Of a stretch of DNA of 64,000 nucleotides, positions 24,595-34,393 are shown in pieces. Source of the stretch: Acinetobacter higginsii (GTDB taxonomy: Bacteria; Pseudomonadota; Gammaproteobacteria; Pseudomonadales; Moraxellaceae); NCBI RefSeq assembly GCF_000369525.1, contig NZ_KB850072.1:866760-930759 (forward strand), given 5' to 3'. The translations under genes and the position numbers were made by a program. Below the pieces are notes generated by a model. The model saw only the letters and a list, made by a program, of their open reading frames with translations. It did not search any database and had not been told where the DNA came from. How positions within the stretch are numbered: the stretch's first letter is position 1; each line of letters begins with the position of its first letter.

Positions 24595-27500
24595 TTAGTC
24601 TTCAGATAAAGTCATTAAACTCGCATTACCACCTGCTGCTGCAGTGTTTACGCTAATTGCTCGTTCAATGACTAGACGTTCTAAAGGAATTTGTTCATTT
24701 GCTTGTAACTGGGTAATCCCGACAATCGCACCTAAACGATTCGCAACTTTAGTTTGCAAGTCTTTCAACTGTTCAACAGAACCATGATGAAGTACTGCAT
24801 CAAACGCATCTTTTTCAACACTTGAAATCACAGTGATTGCATCTAAGACATCTTTTGGTAAAGACGCTTTGTGTTTTACTAAGAATGCATTGTCTTTCAA
24901 CACAGCCGCAGTACTGCTGACGGAGAAAATTGCAAGTAATTGTTGAAGCTGGCTTGCTTCATCATTCGCAATCGAAAGCACACGATGACGAGGCAAGATA
25001 ATGTATTGGTTGCTTTCACCAGTAGGGCCTTGCAACTCGTAGAACTTACCTACACCAAATGCTGGAATCGTTGGAATTGCTTGAGGCATGTTTTGGTTTG
25101 CCCAAGCCAATAAGCTTTGATAAGCAACATTTGAGACTGCATCAAACTGAGAGATTTCAGCTTTCACCGCAAATGGGGTTGCCAATACTTTCTCTGAACA
25201 ATGCTCCATCAAACGGTACATATAAAGCGGACCACCCGCTTTAGGACCAGTACCTGATAAGCCTTCACCACCAAATGGTTGCACGCCTACAACTGCACCA
25301 ACGATGTTGCGGTTGATATATAAGTTACCCACCTCAGCACGTTGGATCACTGTATTGATGGTTTCATCAATACGCGTGTGGAGACCCATGGTTAAGCCAT
25401 AGCCTTTAGCATTGATACGGTCGATCAATTGCTCAAGTTCGCCATATTTATAAGTGATGATATGCAATACAGGGCCAAAGACTTCACGTTCTAGATCGTC
25501 AAGGTTTGGCAATTCAATCGCTGTTGGTGGAACAAATGTACCTTGTGCAAGCGCTTGTTGGCTTACCGCATCGTTAAACATCAATTGATGAACAGGGTAG
25601 CCCTTAGATTTCATCTTTTGAATGTGTGTATCGATGGTTTGTTTTGCTTCAGTATCAATTACAGGACCAATGTCAGTTTTTAAGATTGCAGGGTTGCCTA
25701 CGATCAACTGTTGCATTGCACCTTTCAACATTTTGATGACTGTTGCAGCACTATCTTCTTGCACACATAAGATACGAAGTGCAGAACAACGTTGACCCGC
25801 ACTGTCAAATGCAGAACTGACGACATCGAGAACGACTTGTTCAGTAAGCGCAGATGAATCGACGATCATCGCATTTTGACCACCCGTTTCCGCGATTAAC
25901 GGAATTGGTTGACCATTTGGAGATAAACGTTTTGCGACAGTCTTTTGCAAGATTTTTGCAACTTCAGTCGAACCCGTGAACATGATACCTTGAATGCGGT
26001 CATCTTGGCTCAATTGAGCACCAACTGTTTCACCGCGACCAGGAAGAAGTTGAACAACGCCGTGTGGCACGCCAGCTTCCCAAAGCATTTGAACTGCTTG
26101 AGCTGCAATTAAAGGTGTTTGTTCAGCAGGTTTGGCAATCACACAGTTACCACTCACCAATGCTGCTGCAATCTGGCCAGAGAAAATCGCAAGAGGGAAG
26201 TTCCATGGGCTAATACACAATACGGTACCCAATGGTTTCACTTGTGCATTTGCAGGCAAGTTTTCGATTTGTGTCGCGTAATAACGCAAGAAATCGACTG
26301 CTTCACGAACTTCTGCAATGGCATTGGCATAGGTTTTACCACTTTCACGGCAAAGTAATACCATTAACTCTTGGATGCGAGTTTCCATCAAATCTGCAGC
26401 GCGCTTTAAGCAAGCTGCACGTTCAACTTTATCTGTTGCAGCCCAGCTTTGTTGTGCTTGTACCGCTGCTTCTAGCGCCAGTTGTACATCTGCGCTGGTT
26501 GCTTCATTGACATGACCAACAACTTCGCTGTTTTGTGCTGGGTTTGTAATTGCAATCGCATTGCTTTGATCGTGAACTGTTGATTCAAATCCAAGTAGCG
26601 GTGCACTTTTCCACACGTGAGTACGAAGTTTTTGTGCAGTTGCATCTAAGTCTGTTAATGGTTGATCGTTATTGAGATCAAAGCCATTTGAATTTGGACG
26701 TAATGGGTAAAGATCATGCGGAAGTGGAATCGCAGGGTGTTTTAAGCCAAGCTGACCTTCGTCTTTCGCAGAAGTTTGAATATCTTTGATTGGAGACTGA
26801 ATCAAGTCTTCAACTTTTAAAGTCTTATCAGCAATACGGTTTACGAATGAGGTATTTGCACCATTTTCAAGTAAACGACGAACTAAATATGCCAATAAAG
26901 TTTCATGGTTACCAACAGGTGCGTAAACACGACATGGAACACCTAACTTGCCATCTTCTTTAGAACCCACCACTTGTTCGTACAATGGTTCGCCCATACC
27001 GTGCAAGCATTGGAATTCGTATTGACCAGGATAATATTTGCTTGGGTCAGCCAAGGTGTAAATCGTTGCAAGTGATTGCGCATTGTGTGTCGCAAATTGC
27101 GGATACACTTGATCTGGTGCAGCAAGTAATTTTTTCGCACAAGCAATGTATGACAAATCAGTGTGTACTTTGCGGGTAAACACAGGGTAGTCAGTCATAC
27201 CATCAATTTGAGCTTTCTTGATTTCGCTATCCCAGTATGCACCTTTCACCAAACGAATCATCAGGCGCTTGTTACTGCGTTTTGCAAGGTCAACGATGTA
27301 ATCTACAACGTAGAAGCAACGCTTTTGATAAGCCTGAATAACGAAGCCAATGCCTTTCCAGTCAGCAAGTTTTGGTTCGAAACATAAACGCTCAAGCAAT
27401 TCGAGAGAAATTTCTAAACGTTCAGACTCTTCAGCATCAATGTTTAAACCGATGTTGTATTGTTTCGCCAAGCACGCAAGTTCGAAGACTTTGTTGTAAA

Positions 27501-28356
27501 GTTCATGATGAACACGCGCAATTTGTGCACGTTGGTAGCGTGGGTGTAACGCAGAGAGTTTGATTGAGATACCAGGGCCATCATAAACGCCACGACCATT
27601 TGATGCTTTACCAATGGCATGGATCGCTTGCGTGTAGTCGTTATAGTAACGCTCAGCATCATGTTCAGTCAGTGCCGCTTCACCCAACATGTCGTATGAG
27701 TAGCGGAAACCTTTGTGTTCAAATGGTTTTGCATGTTCAAGCGCTTCTTCGATGGTTTCACCTGTAACGAATTGCTCACCCATCATACGCATTGCAACGT
27801 CAACCGCTTTACGGATGATGCCGCGACCACTACGCGCTAAAAGACCAGTCAAAACACTTGATAAGCTGGTTTGCTTTGGTGTTTCCATTAACTTGCCAGT
27901 TAACATCAAGCCCCATGCAGCAGCATTTACGAACATCAGGTTGCTTTGACCGACGTGATCTTTCCAGTTACCTTGGTTGATTTTGTCACGAATCAATAAA
28001 TCGCGTGTCGCTGTATCTGGAATACGAAGCAAAGCTTCAGCCAAACACATCAATGCCACACCTTCCTGTGAAGAAAGCGAGAATTCTTGGAGTAAACCTT
28101 GAACAATACCTGCTTTACCCGCCGAGCTTTTACGTTCACGTAAATTATGCGCTAGGCTAAACGCAAGTTCATAAATTTTCTGATCAAGTTCTGGGGAAAT
28201 GTTGGCTGCTTCAGCAAGTACAGCTACTGCTTCAGGCTCTGCACGTCGCCAAGCCGTATTAATGCGTTGCTCAAACTCACTTTTTTCTTTAAATTCGGTG
28301 ATATAACCGTCGATGTGAGCTGTTTCCATTTGTGCGGGAGTATCCAATGTATTCAT
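24595..28356 (-). CDS. putA: Bifunctional proline dehydrogenase / P5C dehydrogenase PutA
   Basis: A 1253-residue PutA that oxidises proline to glutamate in two steps with substrate channelling. After a helical arm, the FAD-dependent proline dehydrogenase barrel (about 190-500) contains RLVKGAYWD; the aldehyde dehydrogenase (about 590-1030) contains LIAETGGQNAMIVDSS and the catalytic cysteine in SAGQRCSALRI; an ALDH-like C-terminal domain follows. The ribbon-helix-helix repressor head of enterobacterial PutA is missing, so regulation must come from elsewhere, most likely the divergent Lrp-type gene. ATG 28356 has GGA about 8 bases upstream; the frame opens slightly earlier. Confidence 0.97.
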   Translation of the reverse strand: MNTLDTPAQMETAHIDGYITEFKEKSEFEQRINTAWRRAEPEAVAVLAEAANISPELDQKIYELAFSLAHNLRERKSSAGKAGIVQGLLQEFSLSSQEGVALMCLAEALLRIPDTATRDLLIRDKINQGNWKDHVGQSNLMFVNAAAWGLMLTGKLMETPKQTSLSSVLTGLLARSGRGIIRKAVDVAMRMMGEQFVTGETIEEALEHAKPFEHKGFRYSYDMLGEAALTEHDAERYYNDYTQAIHAIGKASNGRGVYDGPGISIKLSALHPRYQRAQIARVHHELYNKVFELACLAKQYNIGLNIDAEESERLEISLELLERLCFEPKLADWKGIGFVIQAYQKRCFYVVDYIVDLAKRSNKRLMIRLVKGAYWDSEIKKAQIDGMTDYPVFTRKVHTDLSYIACAKKLLAAPDQVYPQFATHNAQSLATIYTLADPSKYYPGQYEFQCLHGMGEPLYEQVVGSKEDGKLGVPCRVYAPVGNHETLLAYLVRRLLENGANTSFVNRIADKTLKVEDLIQSPIKDIQTSAKDEGQLGLKHPAIPLPHDLYPLRPNSNGFDLNNDQPLTDLDATAQKLRTHVWKSAPLLGFESTVHDQSNAIAITNPAQNSEVVGHVNEATSADVQLALEAAVQAQQSWAATDKVERAACLKRAADLMETRIQELMVLLCRESGKTYANAIAEVREAVDFLRYYATQIENLPANAQVKPLGTVLCISPWNFPLAIFSGQIAAALVSGNCVIAKPAEQTPLIAAQAVQMLWEAGVPHGVVQLLPGRGETVGAQLSQDDRIQGIMFTGSTEVAKILQKTVAKRLSPNGQPIPLIAETGGQNAMIVDSSALTEQVVLDVVSSAFDSAGQRCSALRILCVQEDSAATVIKMLKGAMQQLIVGNPAILKTDIGPVIDTEAKQTIDTHIQKMKSKGYPVHQLMFNDAVSQQALAQGTFVPPTAIELPNLDDLEREVFGPVLHIITYKYGELEQLIDRINAKGYGLTMGLHTRIDETINTVIQRAEVGNLYINRNIVGAVVGVQPFGGEGLSGTGPKAGGPLYMYRLMEHCSEKVLATPFAVKAEISQFDAVSNVAYQSLLAWANQNMPQAIPTIPAFGVGKFYELQGPTGESNQYIILPRHRVLSIANDEASQLQQLLAIFSVSSTAAVLKDNAFLVKHKASLPKDVLDAITVISSVEKDAFDAVLHHGSVEQLKDLQTKVANRLGAIVGITQLQANEQIPLERLVIERAISVNTAAAGGNASLMTLSED

Positions 28357-28476
28357 ACTAAATTCCAATAACAATCTCTAGAACATATTGAGTAGAGAGG
28401 TTTAGATAATTTATGATTACAGAATGAATCCCGAGTAACTCACTATAATTTACCCATTTTTTAGAGGAAAATTCAG

Positions 28477-28968
28477 TTGAATGGCCCTATTTATACACTA
28501 GATCGAACTGACCTAAAAATTCTGGATATTCTTCAAGCAGATGGGAGAATTTCTAATAGTAAATTGGCAGAATTAGTGAACCTGTCACCGACTGCGGTGA
28601 TGGCACGTGTACAGAAACTGACAAAGGATGAATTTATTTTAGGGTATGAGGCAAAGCTCAATCCGAATAAGCTTAATGCAAATTTTTTGGTCTTTGTGGA
28701 AGTGTTGTTGGATAAGACCACACCGCACGTGCTAGATGATTTTATTGATGCGGTGACCCAATATCCTGAGATCGTGGAATGCCATATGGTCAGTGGAGGT
28801 TTTGATTTTCTGATTAAACTACGAAGTGCGGGGATGGAGGAGTTTCGCCGTATTGCAGGGCAGATTTTATGGCAGCTCCCTGGTGTGAAGGAAACACGCA
28901 GCTACCCAGTCATGCAAGTAGTGAAAGACAGCTCTAAAATAAAAATTAAATCAAAAACAAAATTTTAA
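28477..28968 (+). CDS. Lrp/AsnC-family regulator, probable activator of proline use
   Basis: A 163-residue Lrp-type protein with an N-terminal helix-turn-helix (LDRTDLKILDILQADGRIS followed by KLAELVNLSPTAVMARVQKL) and a C-terminal amino-acid-binding RAM domain. It starts at TTG 28477, supported by AGAGGA 8 bases upstream; no in-frame ATG lies nearby. It is divergent from putA and convergent with putP, so it plausibly regulates both in response to proline, the role of PutR-type Lrp proteins. Confidence 0.9.
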   Translation: MNGPIYTLDRTDLKILDILQADGRISNSKLAELVNLSPTAVMARVQKLTKDEFILGYEAKLNPNKLNANFLVFVEVLLDKTTPHVLDDFIDAVTQYPEIVECHMVSGGFDFLIKLRSAGMEEFRRIAGQILWQLPGVKETRSYPVMQVVKDSSKIKIKSKTKF

Positions 28969-28977
28969 GCAAAAGAA

Positions 28978-29004
28978 AAGGGGCCCGAAAGCCCCTTAAA
29001 TTTT
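28978..29004. terminator. Bidirectional terminator between the Lrp gene and putP
   Basis: AAGGGGC-CCGAAA-GCCCCTT, followed by AAATTTT on the right and A-rich sequence on the left. Confidence 0.75.
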
Positions 29005-29012
29005 GATCAGAA

Positions 29013-30509
29013 TTATTTCATTTCACGCGCATAGATTTCATCAGCTTGTTCGAAGCGACTTGTCACCGCTGCATTTGGTGCTTTACCAAGTAAGCTCACC
29101 ACAACGATGCTGATCAATGCAAAAACGAAGCCTGGAATAATTTCATAGATGCCGGTGTAACCGAAGAAATTTTTCCATAGGATGACTGTCAAAGCACCCA
29201 CAACCATACCCACCAATGCACCGTTTAACGTCATACGTTTCCAGAACAATGAAAGAATAATCAATGGACCAAATGCTGCACCAAAACCAGCCCAAGCATA
29301 AGCAACTAAGCCTAGTACTTTACTTTCTGGGTTTTGTGCAAGAACAAGGGCAAGCATTGCAACCGCGATCACCATTGCACGACCAATCCAAACCAGTTCT
29401 TTTTGAGATGCATTCTTACGGATAAAGCCTTTGTACAAATCTTCTGTCAAAGCACTAGAACATACCAGAAGCTGACAGCTTAACGTACTCATGATTGCAG
29501 ATAAAATCGCAGCAAGAATTACACCCACAACCCAAGGGTTGAACAAGATTTTGGTAAGTTCCATGAATACAGTTTCAGGGTTAGCCGTTACTGCTGCTGC
29601 AAACTCTGGGTGCATTTGGAAATAAGCGATACCGATAAAGCCTGAACCGACTGCACCTGCCAAACATAAAATCATCCATGTCATACCGATACGGCGTGCA
29701 GCTGGAATTGATTTTACCGAGTCGGCTGCCATGAAGCGGACAAGGATGTGGGGTTGACCAAAATAGCCTAAACCCCAAGCTGCTGCTGAAAGAATCGCAA
29801 CAACACTTAAGTTTGTCGCAAAATCAAAAGCGTGTGGGCGAACAGATTCAACCACTGCGCTAAACTCTTCCATCCCAATGCCTAGAGACATGTAGGTTAC
29901 GATAGGAAGGAGCAATAACGCGAAAATCATCAAGCCCGCTTGGAAAGTATCAGTCCAGCTAATTGCAAGGAAGCCACCGATACACACATAACCAATCGTC
30001 GCAAATGCACCTAGCCATAAAGCTGTGCTATACGGTAAGTGGAACAATGTTTCGAATAAACGTGCGCCAGCAACCATGCCAGAAGCACAATAAATCGCGA
30101 AAAAGACAAGAATAATCAATGCAGATGTGACGCGTAAGATTTTCTTCTGATCGTCAAAACGACCAGTAAAATAATCCGGTAAGGTGAGGGCATTGTTTTG
30201 TACTTCTGTGTGTACACGTAAACGTCCTGCGACCAAATACCAGTTTAGCCATGCACCAATAATTAAACCGATGGCAATCCACGATTCAGATAAGCCTGTT
30301 AAGTAAATTGCGCCAGGTAAACCCATGAGTAACCAACCACTCATGTCTGATGCACCCGCAGATAAAGCGGTTACAAAACTGCCTAGACTTCGGCCTCCAA
30401 GAATATAATCGTCAAGGTTTTTGGTAGAAAAATAGGCGTATAAACCGATGCCAAGCATGGCCAGGATATATACCACGAATACAACAACTGTGGGATTAGA
30501 AAAATTCAT
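29013..30509 (-). CDS. putP: Sodium/proline symporter PutP
   Basis: A 498-residue sodium:solute symporter with about 13 membrane helices. The start (TVVVFVVYILAMLGIGLYAY), the DDYILGGRSLGSFVTALSAGASDMSGW motif region with its sodium-site serines and the SWTDTFQAGLMI loop are characteristic of PutP. It imports proline for PutA and converges on the Lrp-type regulator gene. Confidence 0.96.
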   Translation of the reverse strand: MNFSNPTVVVFVVYILAMLGIGLYAYFSTKNLDDYILGGRSLGSFVTALSAGASDMSGWLLMGLPGAIYLTGLSESWIAIGLIIGAWLNWYLVAGRLRVHTEVQNNALTLPDYFTGRFDDQKKILRVTSALIILVFFAIYCASGMVAGARLFETLFHLPYSTALWLGAFATIGYVCIGGFLAISWTDTFQAGLMIFALLLLPIVTYMSLGIGMEEFSAVVESVRPHAFDFATNLSVVAILSAAAWGLGYFGQPHILVRFMAADSVKSIPAARRIGMTWMILCLAGAVGSGFIGIAYFQMHPEFAAAVTANPETVFMELTKILFNPWVVGVILAAILSAIMSTLSCQLLVCSSALTEDLYKGFIRKNASQKELVWIGRAMVIAVAMLALVLAQNPESKVLGLVAYAWAGFGAAFGPLIILSLFWKRMTLNGALVGMVVGALTVILWKNFFGYTGIYEIIPGFVFALISIVVVSLLGKAPNAAVTSRFEQADEIYAREMK

Positions 30510-30982
30510 AATGGATGCCTGTCCTTACATATCCATAATTTGCAATCACACCTGAATAGCCAAAAAAATGATTTACTATTCTTGGGATTGATAAGGTCAC
30601 AGATTCAAGCACAAATGATTTTTAAAAAACTGTTATGTTTGTGTATTATTATTGTTTATTTTGTGTAATTTAAAATAAGTATATGAATATTAATTTTTTA
30701 ATCCAAAAAATAGGATTTTTTTTCATCAAAATATGAATGGTCGGCGTGCAAAAAAAACTCAAAATGTATTTAAAAGTTACAATTCACAAAATGTACATCT
30801 GTAGATTAATTTTTTTGAGCTAAAAACTAAGCAGAATTTATGACACATAATGTTACATTGGCAACAATTCAGTGAAATTTGATTATAAAAAAATATAATG
30901 TTAAGCGCTTTTGCTAATGAAAAATTGATTGGAATCTCTCATATTAATTCATTGCACCATTAAGGTGCATTGTCTGAGAGAA
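30510..30982. promoter_or_regulatory. Divergent putP/aspA control region with SD-masking leader hairpin
   Basis: A 473-bp AT-rich gap with no gene. A candidate aspA promoter is TTGGCA (30858-30863), spacer 17-18, GATTAT/ATTATA (about 30881-30887). In the aspA leader TGCACC-ATTAA-GGTGCA (30953-30969) forms a perfect hairpin, and an outer TCTCTC (30935-30940) can pair with the purine-rich GAGAGA (30976-30981) that would serve as ribosome-binding site, hiding it. Confidence 0.45.
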
Positions 30983-32431
30983 ATGGAAGTGGAAACGGTT
31001 CAAACGGCAACGATAAGAATAGAGCATGATTTGCTCGGTGCGAAAGAAGTTCCAGCTGATTGTTATTATGGAATTCATACATTGCGCGCCATTGAAAATT
31101 TTAAAATTTCTTCGCAAAAAGTTGGACAAAATAGCTATTTTATTCGTGCATTGGCGCAAGTAAAGAAGGCTTCAGCTCAAGCGAATTTAAGTTTTGGTAA
31201 ACTCACTGAAACTCAAAGTCTGACGATTCAACATGCTTGTGATGCTTTAATTACTGAAACTGAAAAATGGCAAGACTCATTCCCGATTGATATTTATCAG
31301 GGGGGTGCAGGCACTTCAATTAATATGAATACCAATGAAGTGATTGCTAATATTGCACTTGAATCATTAGGCCATCAAAAAGGTCAATACGATGTGATTC
31401 ATCCAAATGATCATGTTAACAAGTCACAATCAACCAATGATGTCTATCCAACAGCGATTCGCCTATCAACTTACTGTTCTTTGGATGCTTTATTCACGCA
31501 AATGGATAAGTTGATTACTTCATTTGAAAATAAAGCGATTGAATTCCGCTATGTGTTAAAGATGGGCCGTACTCAGTTGCAAGATGCGGTGCCGATGACG
31601 CTCGGGCAAGAATTTCATGCTTTTGCGACCTTATTAAAAGAAGATGTGCGTTTGATTAAGCGTACCCGAGAAATGTTACTTGAAGTGAATTTAGGTGCGA
31701 CTGCGATTGGCACAGGTGTTAATACACCAAAAGGTTATGCCATCAAAGCTGTATCCTGTTTAAAAGAGATTACAGGTTTGAATCTGGTCGGTGCAGAAGA
31801 TTATGTTGAAGCAACCAGTGACTGCGGTGTATTCATCATTTTATCCAGTACATTAAAACGCCTTGCATGCAAACTCTCCAAAATTAGCAATGACTTACGG
31901 TTGCTCAGTTCAGGACCACGGACAGGTTTAGGCGAAATCCAGTTACCTGAATTACAGGCTGGCTCTTCAATCATGCCTGCAAAAGTAAATCCTGTGATTC
32001 CTGAAGTGGTCAATCAGATTGCATTTAAAGTGATTGGTAATGATTTAACCATTACCTTCGCGGCAGAAGCGGGGCAATTACAACTCAATGTGATGGAACC
32101 TGTGATTGCAATTTCATTGAATGAATCAATTGAATTGCTTACACATGCAATTCAAAGCCTAGATGAAAAATGTGTACGTGGCATCAAAGCAAATGAACAG
32201 GCTTGCCATGATGCAGTGATGCGTAGTGTTGGGATTATTACGCTGCTTGATCCACTCTTGGGCCATGCATTGTGTGATGAAATCGGTAAACAATGTATTG
32301 CTGAAAATAAGACCATTCAAGAGGTAGTTTTAGAGCGCGGCCTGCTGACTCAAGCGCAACTGGATGAGATTTTCTCTTTTGAAAACTTGGTTTCAGAAGT
32401 AGATGGCATTCAAGTGGATTATGTCGCTTAA
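30983..32431 (+). CDS. aspA: Aspartate ammonia-lyase
   Basis: A 482-residue fumarase/aspartase family enzyme that deaminates aspartate to fumarate. The opening [20 protein letters not shown] aligns with aspartase starts, TSTDVYPTA-like [14 protein letters not shown] follows, and the flexible-loop signature [16 protein letters not shown] carries the catalytic serine. ATG 30983 is taken, but GTG 30989 is better spaced (8 bases) from GAGAG and could be the true start; the frame is also open upstream without family sequence. It lies with the proline genes, together feeding amino acids into the TCA cycle. Confidence 0.95.
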   Translation: MEVETVQTATIRIEHDLLGAKEVPADCYYGIHTLRAIENFKISSQKVGQNSYFIRALAQVKKASAQANLSFGKLTETQSLTIQHACDALITETEKWQDSFPIDIYQGGAGTSINMNTNEVIANIALESLGHQKGQYDVIHPNDHVNKSQSTNDVYPTAIRLSTYCSLDALFTQMDKLITSFENKAIEFRYVLKMGRTQLQDAVPMTLGQEFHAFATLLKEDVRLIKRTREMLLEVNLGATAIGTGVNTPKGYAIKAVSCLKEITGLNLVGAEDYVEATSDCGVFIILSSTLKRLACKLSKISNDLRLLSSGPRTGLGEIQLPELQAGSSIMPAKVNPVIPEVVNQIAFKVIGNDLTITFAAEAGQLQLNVMEPVIAISLNESIELLTHAIQSLDEKCVRGIKANEQACHDAVMRSVGIITLLDPLLGHALCDEIGKQCIAENKTIQEVVLERGLLTQAQLDEIFSFENLVSEVDGIQVDYVA

Positions 32432-32454
32432 ATCCTGAAAAATTAAGTTGTGAT

Positions 32455-32487
32455 AAAAGCCTAATTCAAATTGAATTAGGCTTTTTT
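32455..32487 (+). terminator. Intrinsic terminator after aspA
   Basis: AAAAGCCTAATTCAA folds on TTGAATTAGGCTTTT with minimal loop, followed by T. Confidence 0.92.
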
Positions 32488-32694
32488 GATTGCACTGAGA
32501 AATAATGGATTGGTGCCATAATTTGATCGGGTCATCATAAGCTTTTATTCCTGTGATCAAGTCAACTGACGTATTACAGATCATTACAGAGTAGGTGGTT
32601 GTCTTGTCTAGGCAGCTCACCTATGGTCTAAGAGGTGTCTTAAGAACACCAATGCTCAACAACAATAAATAAGTTATATGACAAAGGTAGAATA

Positions 32695-33849
32695 ATGATG
32701 CATCACTTTATTAGACGCAGCTTAATCACGATTGGAATATTGGTACTGCCTATTGTACCTTCATTGGTTTTTGCACATGGCTATGTACTTAAACCAGAAT
32801 CTCGAGCTTATGCCTGTAAGTTAAATAAGAATACTCAATGTGGCAGCATTGTGTGGGAGCCGCAAAGTTTAGAAGCTCCGAAAGGTTTTCCGCAGTCTGG
32901 ACCACCAGATGGACAGATTGCCAATGCCAATTTGAGTCAATTTTCAGAACTGAATGCACAATCACCAACACGATGGGTTAAAACAAATTTGCCCACAGGT
33001 GCAAATGACTTTACTTGGCAGTTTACGGCACAGCATGTCACTCAAGGCTGGCGTTATTTCATCACTAAACAAGGGTGGAATCCTTCAGCTCCCTTGGCAC
33101 GTAGCTCTTTTGATCTAAATCCTTTTTGTACGGTGGATGGTAAGTACCAAAAACCTGCCAGTGTGGAAACACATCGCTGTCATGTGCCCGCTGACCGAAG
33201 TGGTTATCATGTCATTCTAGCGGTTTGGGATATCGGGGATACCAGTAATGCCTTTTATAATGTTATTGATGTAAATGTCGGTTCAGGTAGTCCAACAACA
33301 CCAGTCGATCCACAACCACCAAAACCGGTTCAAAGCTGGAATGATATTGGTGATATTAATCCGCTTGATGACTTATCGGTAAATGATCGTGTATCTACAC
33401 GAGTCTTTGATGCGAATGGCGAAAATCCAAATTTAAAAACAGAATTACGGATTACAAGTACTGCCAATGGCAATCGAAATGTTTGGCCTCGCTTATTAGC
33501 GGAGGCGATTAATCGAGAACACAGTTCCTTACGCGCAGGCGTTAAAAATGCAAACGGTGAGATTGTGCCTGTAAACGGGAAAAATGATGTTTATAGTAGT
33601 TTAAATAGTGGCATCCAACGTGTCGAAATCAAAATTGAGCGTGCCCCGATCAGTGGTGGTGGTTCTTATGATTTTGTTTATCCGAAGAGTATTGCTACAT
33701 ATAAAACAGGGACCAAGGTATTGGGTGGTGATGGACGGATATATCAGTGCAAGGCTTTTCCTTATAGTGGTTGGTGTACCATTCAAGCGCATCAATACGT
33801 ACCTGGCACAGGCTCGAACTGGCAGGATGCTTGGCTTTTAATGAAATAA
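32695..33849 (+). CDS. Secreted lytic polysaccharide monooxygenase (AA10) with chitin-binding module
   Basis: A 384-residue secreted copper enzyme. The signal peptide ends at residue 27 (PSLVFA), so the mature protein begins with His28 (HGYVLKPESRA), the copper-ligating terminal histidine; the second ligand is likely His114 in AQHVTQGWRYF. The AA10 domain (28 to about 198) is followed by a proline-rich linker, a middle domain and a C-terminal CBM5/12-type chitin-binding module (YKTGTKVLGGDGRIYQCKAF). Such GbpA-like enzymes cut chitin oxidatively and can help colonise chitin surfaces. Single-gene unit. Confidence 0.92.
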   Translation: MMHHFIRRSLITIGILVLPIVPSLVFAHGYVLKPESRAYACKLNKNTQCGSIVWEPQSLEAPKGFPQSGPPDGQIANANLSQFSELNAQSPTRWVKTNLPTGANDFTWQFTAQHVTQGWRYFITKQGWNPSAPLARSSFDLNPFCTVDGKYQKPASVETHRCHVPADRSGYHVILAVWDIGDTSNAFYNVIDVNVGSGSPTTPVDPQPPKPVQSWNDIGDINPLDDLSVNDRVSTRVFDANGENPNLKTELRITSTANGNRNVWPRLLAEAINREHSSLRAGVKNANGEIVPVNGKNDVYSSLNSGIQRVEIKIERAPISGGGSYDFVYPKSIATYKTGTKVLGGDGRIYQCKAFPYSGWCTIQAHQYVPGTGSNWQDAWLLMK

Positions 33850-33865
33850 TCAATGTTCAAGCAAT

Positions 33866-33898
33866 AAAAAAACCGAGTTAATATAACTCGGTTTTTTT
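33866..33898. terminator. Bidirectional terminator between the LPMO gene and gcvH
   Basis: AAAAAAACCGAGTTA / TAACTCGGTTTTTTT stem with loop ATA. Confidence 0.92.
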
Positions 33899-33938
33899 AA
33901 TAGATTAGTCCAAATAGATTGGTCTGATTTATAAAAAA

Positions 33939-34313
33939 TTATAAACCTGATTCGTATTCGCTATTTGAAAGTAATTTTTCAACATCAGCCATATTGTCTG
34001 GCTTAATCTTATAAATCCAACCTTTACCATATGGCTCGTCATTGACAAAGTCAGGATCATCTTCAAGATCAATATTCACTTCAACCACTGTGCCTGAAAC
34101 AGGTGCGTGAATATCAGAGGCTGTTTTAACTGACTCAACAATACCTGCTTGTTCGGTTGCGGTGACATGGCTACCCACTTCAGGGGTTTCCACATAGACT
34201 AAATCACCCAACTCATCTTGTGCATGGTCAGTAATCCCTGTAACAACGAGGTCACCCTCAATTCTTACCCATTCATGCGTACGTGCATATTTCAATTCTG
34301 CTGGATGATTCAT
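33939..34313 (-). CDS. gcvH: Glycine cleavage system H protein
   Basis: A 124-residue lipoyl-carrier protein that shuttles the aminomethyl group between the P, T and L components of the glycine cleavage system. The lipoylated lysine is K63 in [12 protein letters not shown], in a typical hammerhead fold. gcvP and gcvT are not next to it in this window. Confidence 0.96.
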   Translation of the reverse strand: MNHPAELKYARTHEWVRIEGDLVVTGITDHAQDELGDLVYVETPEVGSHVTATEQAGIVESVKTASDIHAPVSGTVVEVNIDLEDDPDFVNDEPYGKGWIYKIKPDNMADVEKLLSNSEYESGL

Positions 34314-34393
34314 GACAACTCCTTAACAATCTGTCGTATCATTTTTATTTGGTTTATACATGCTTTTCAATAAAAACAAAAGCTTTCGTGAAC

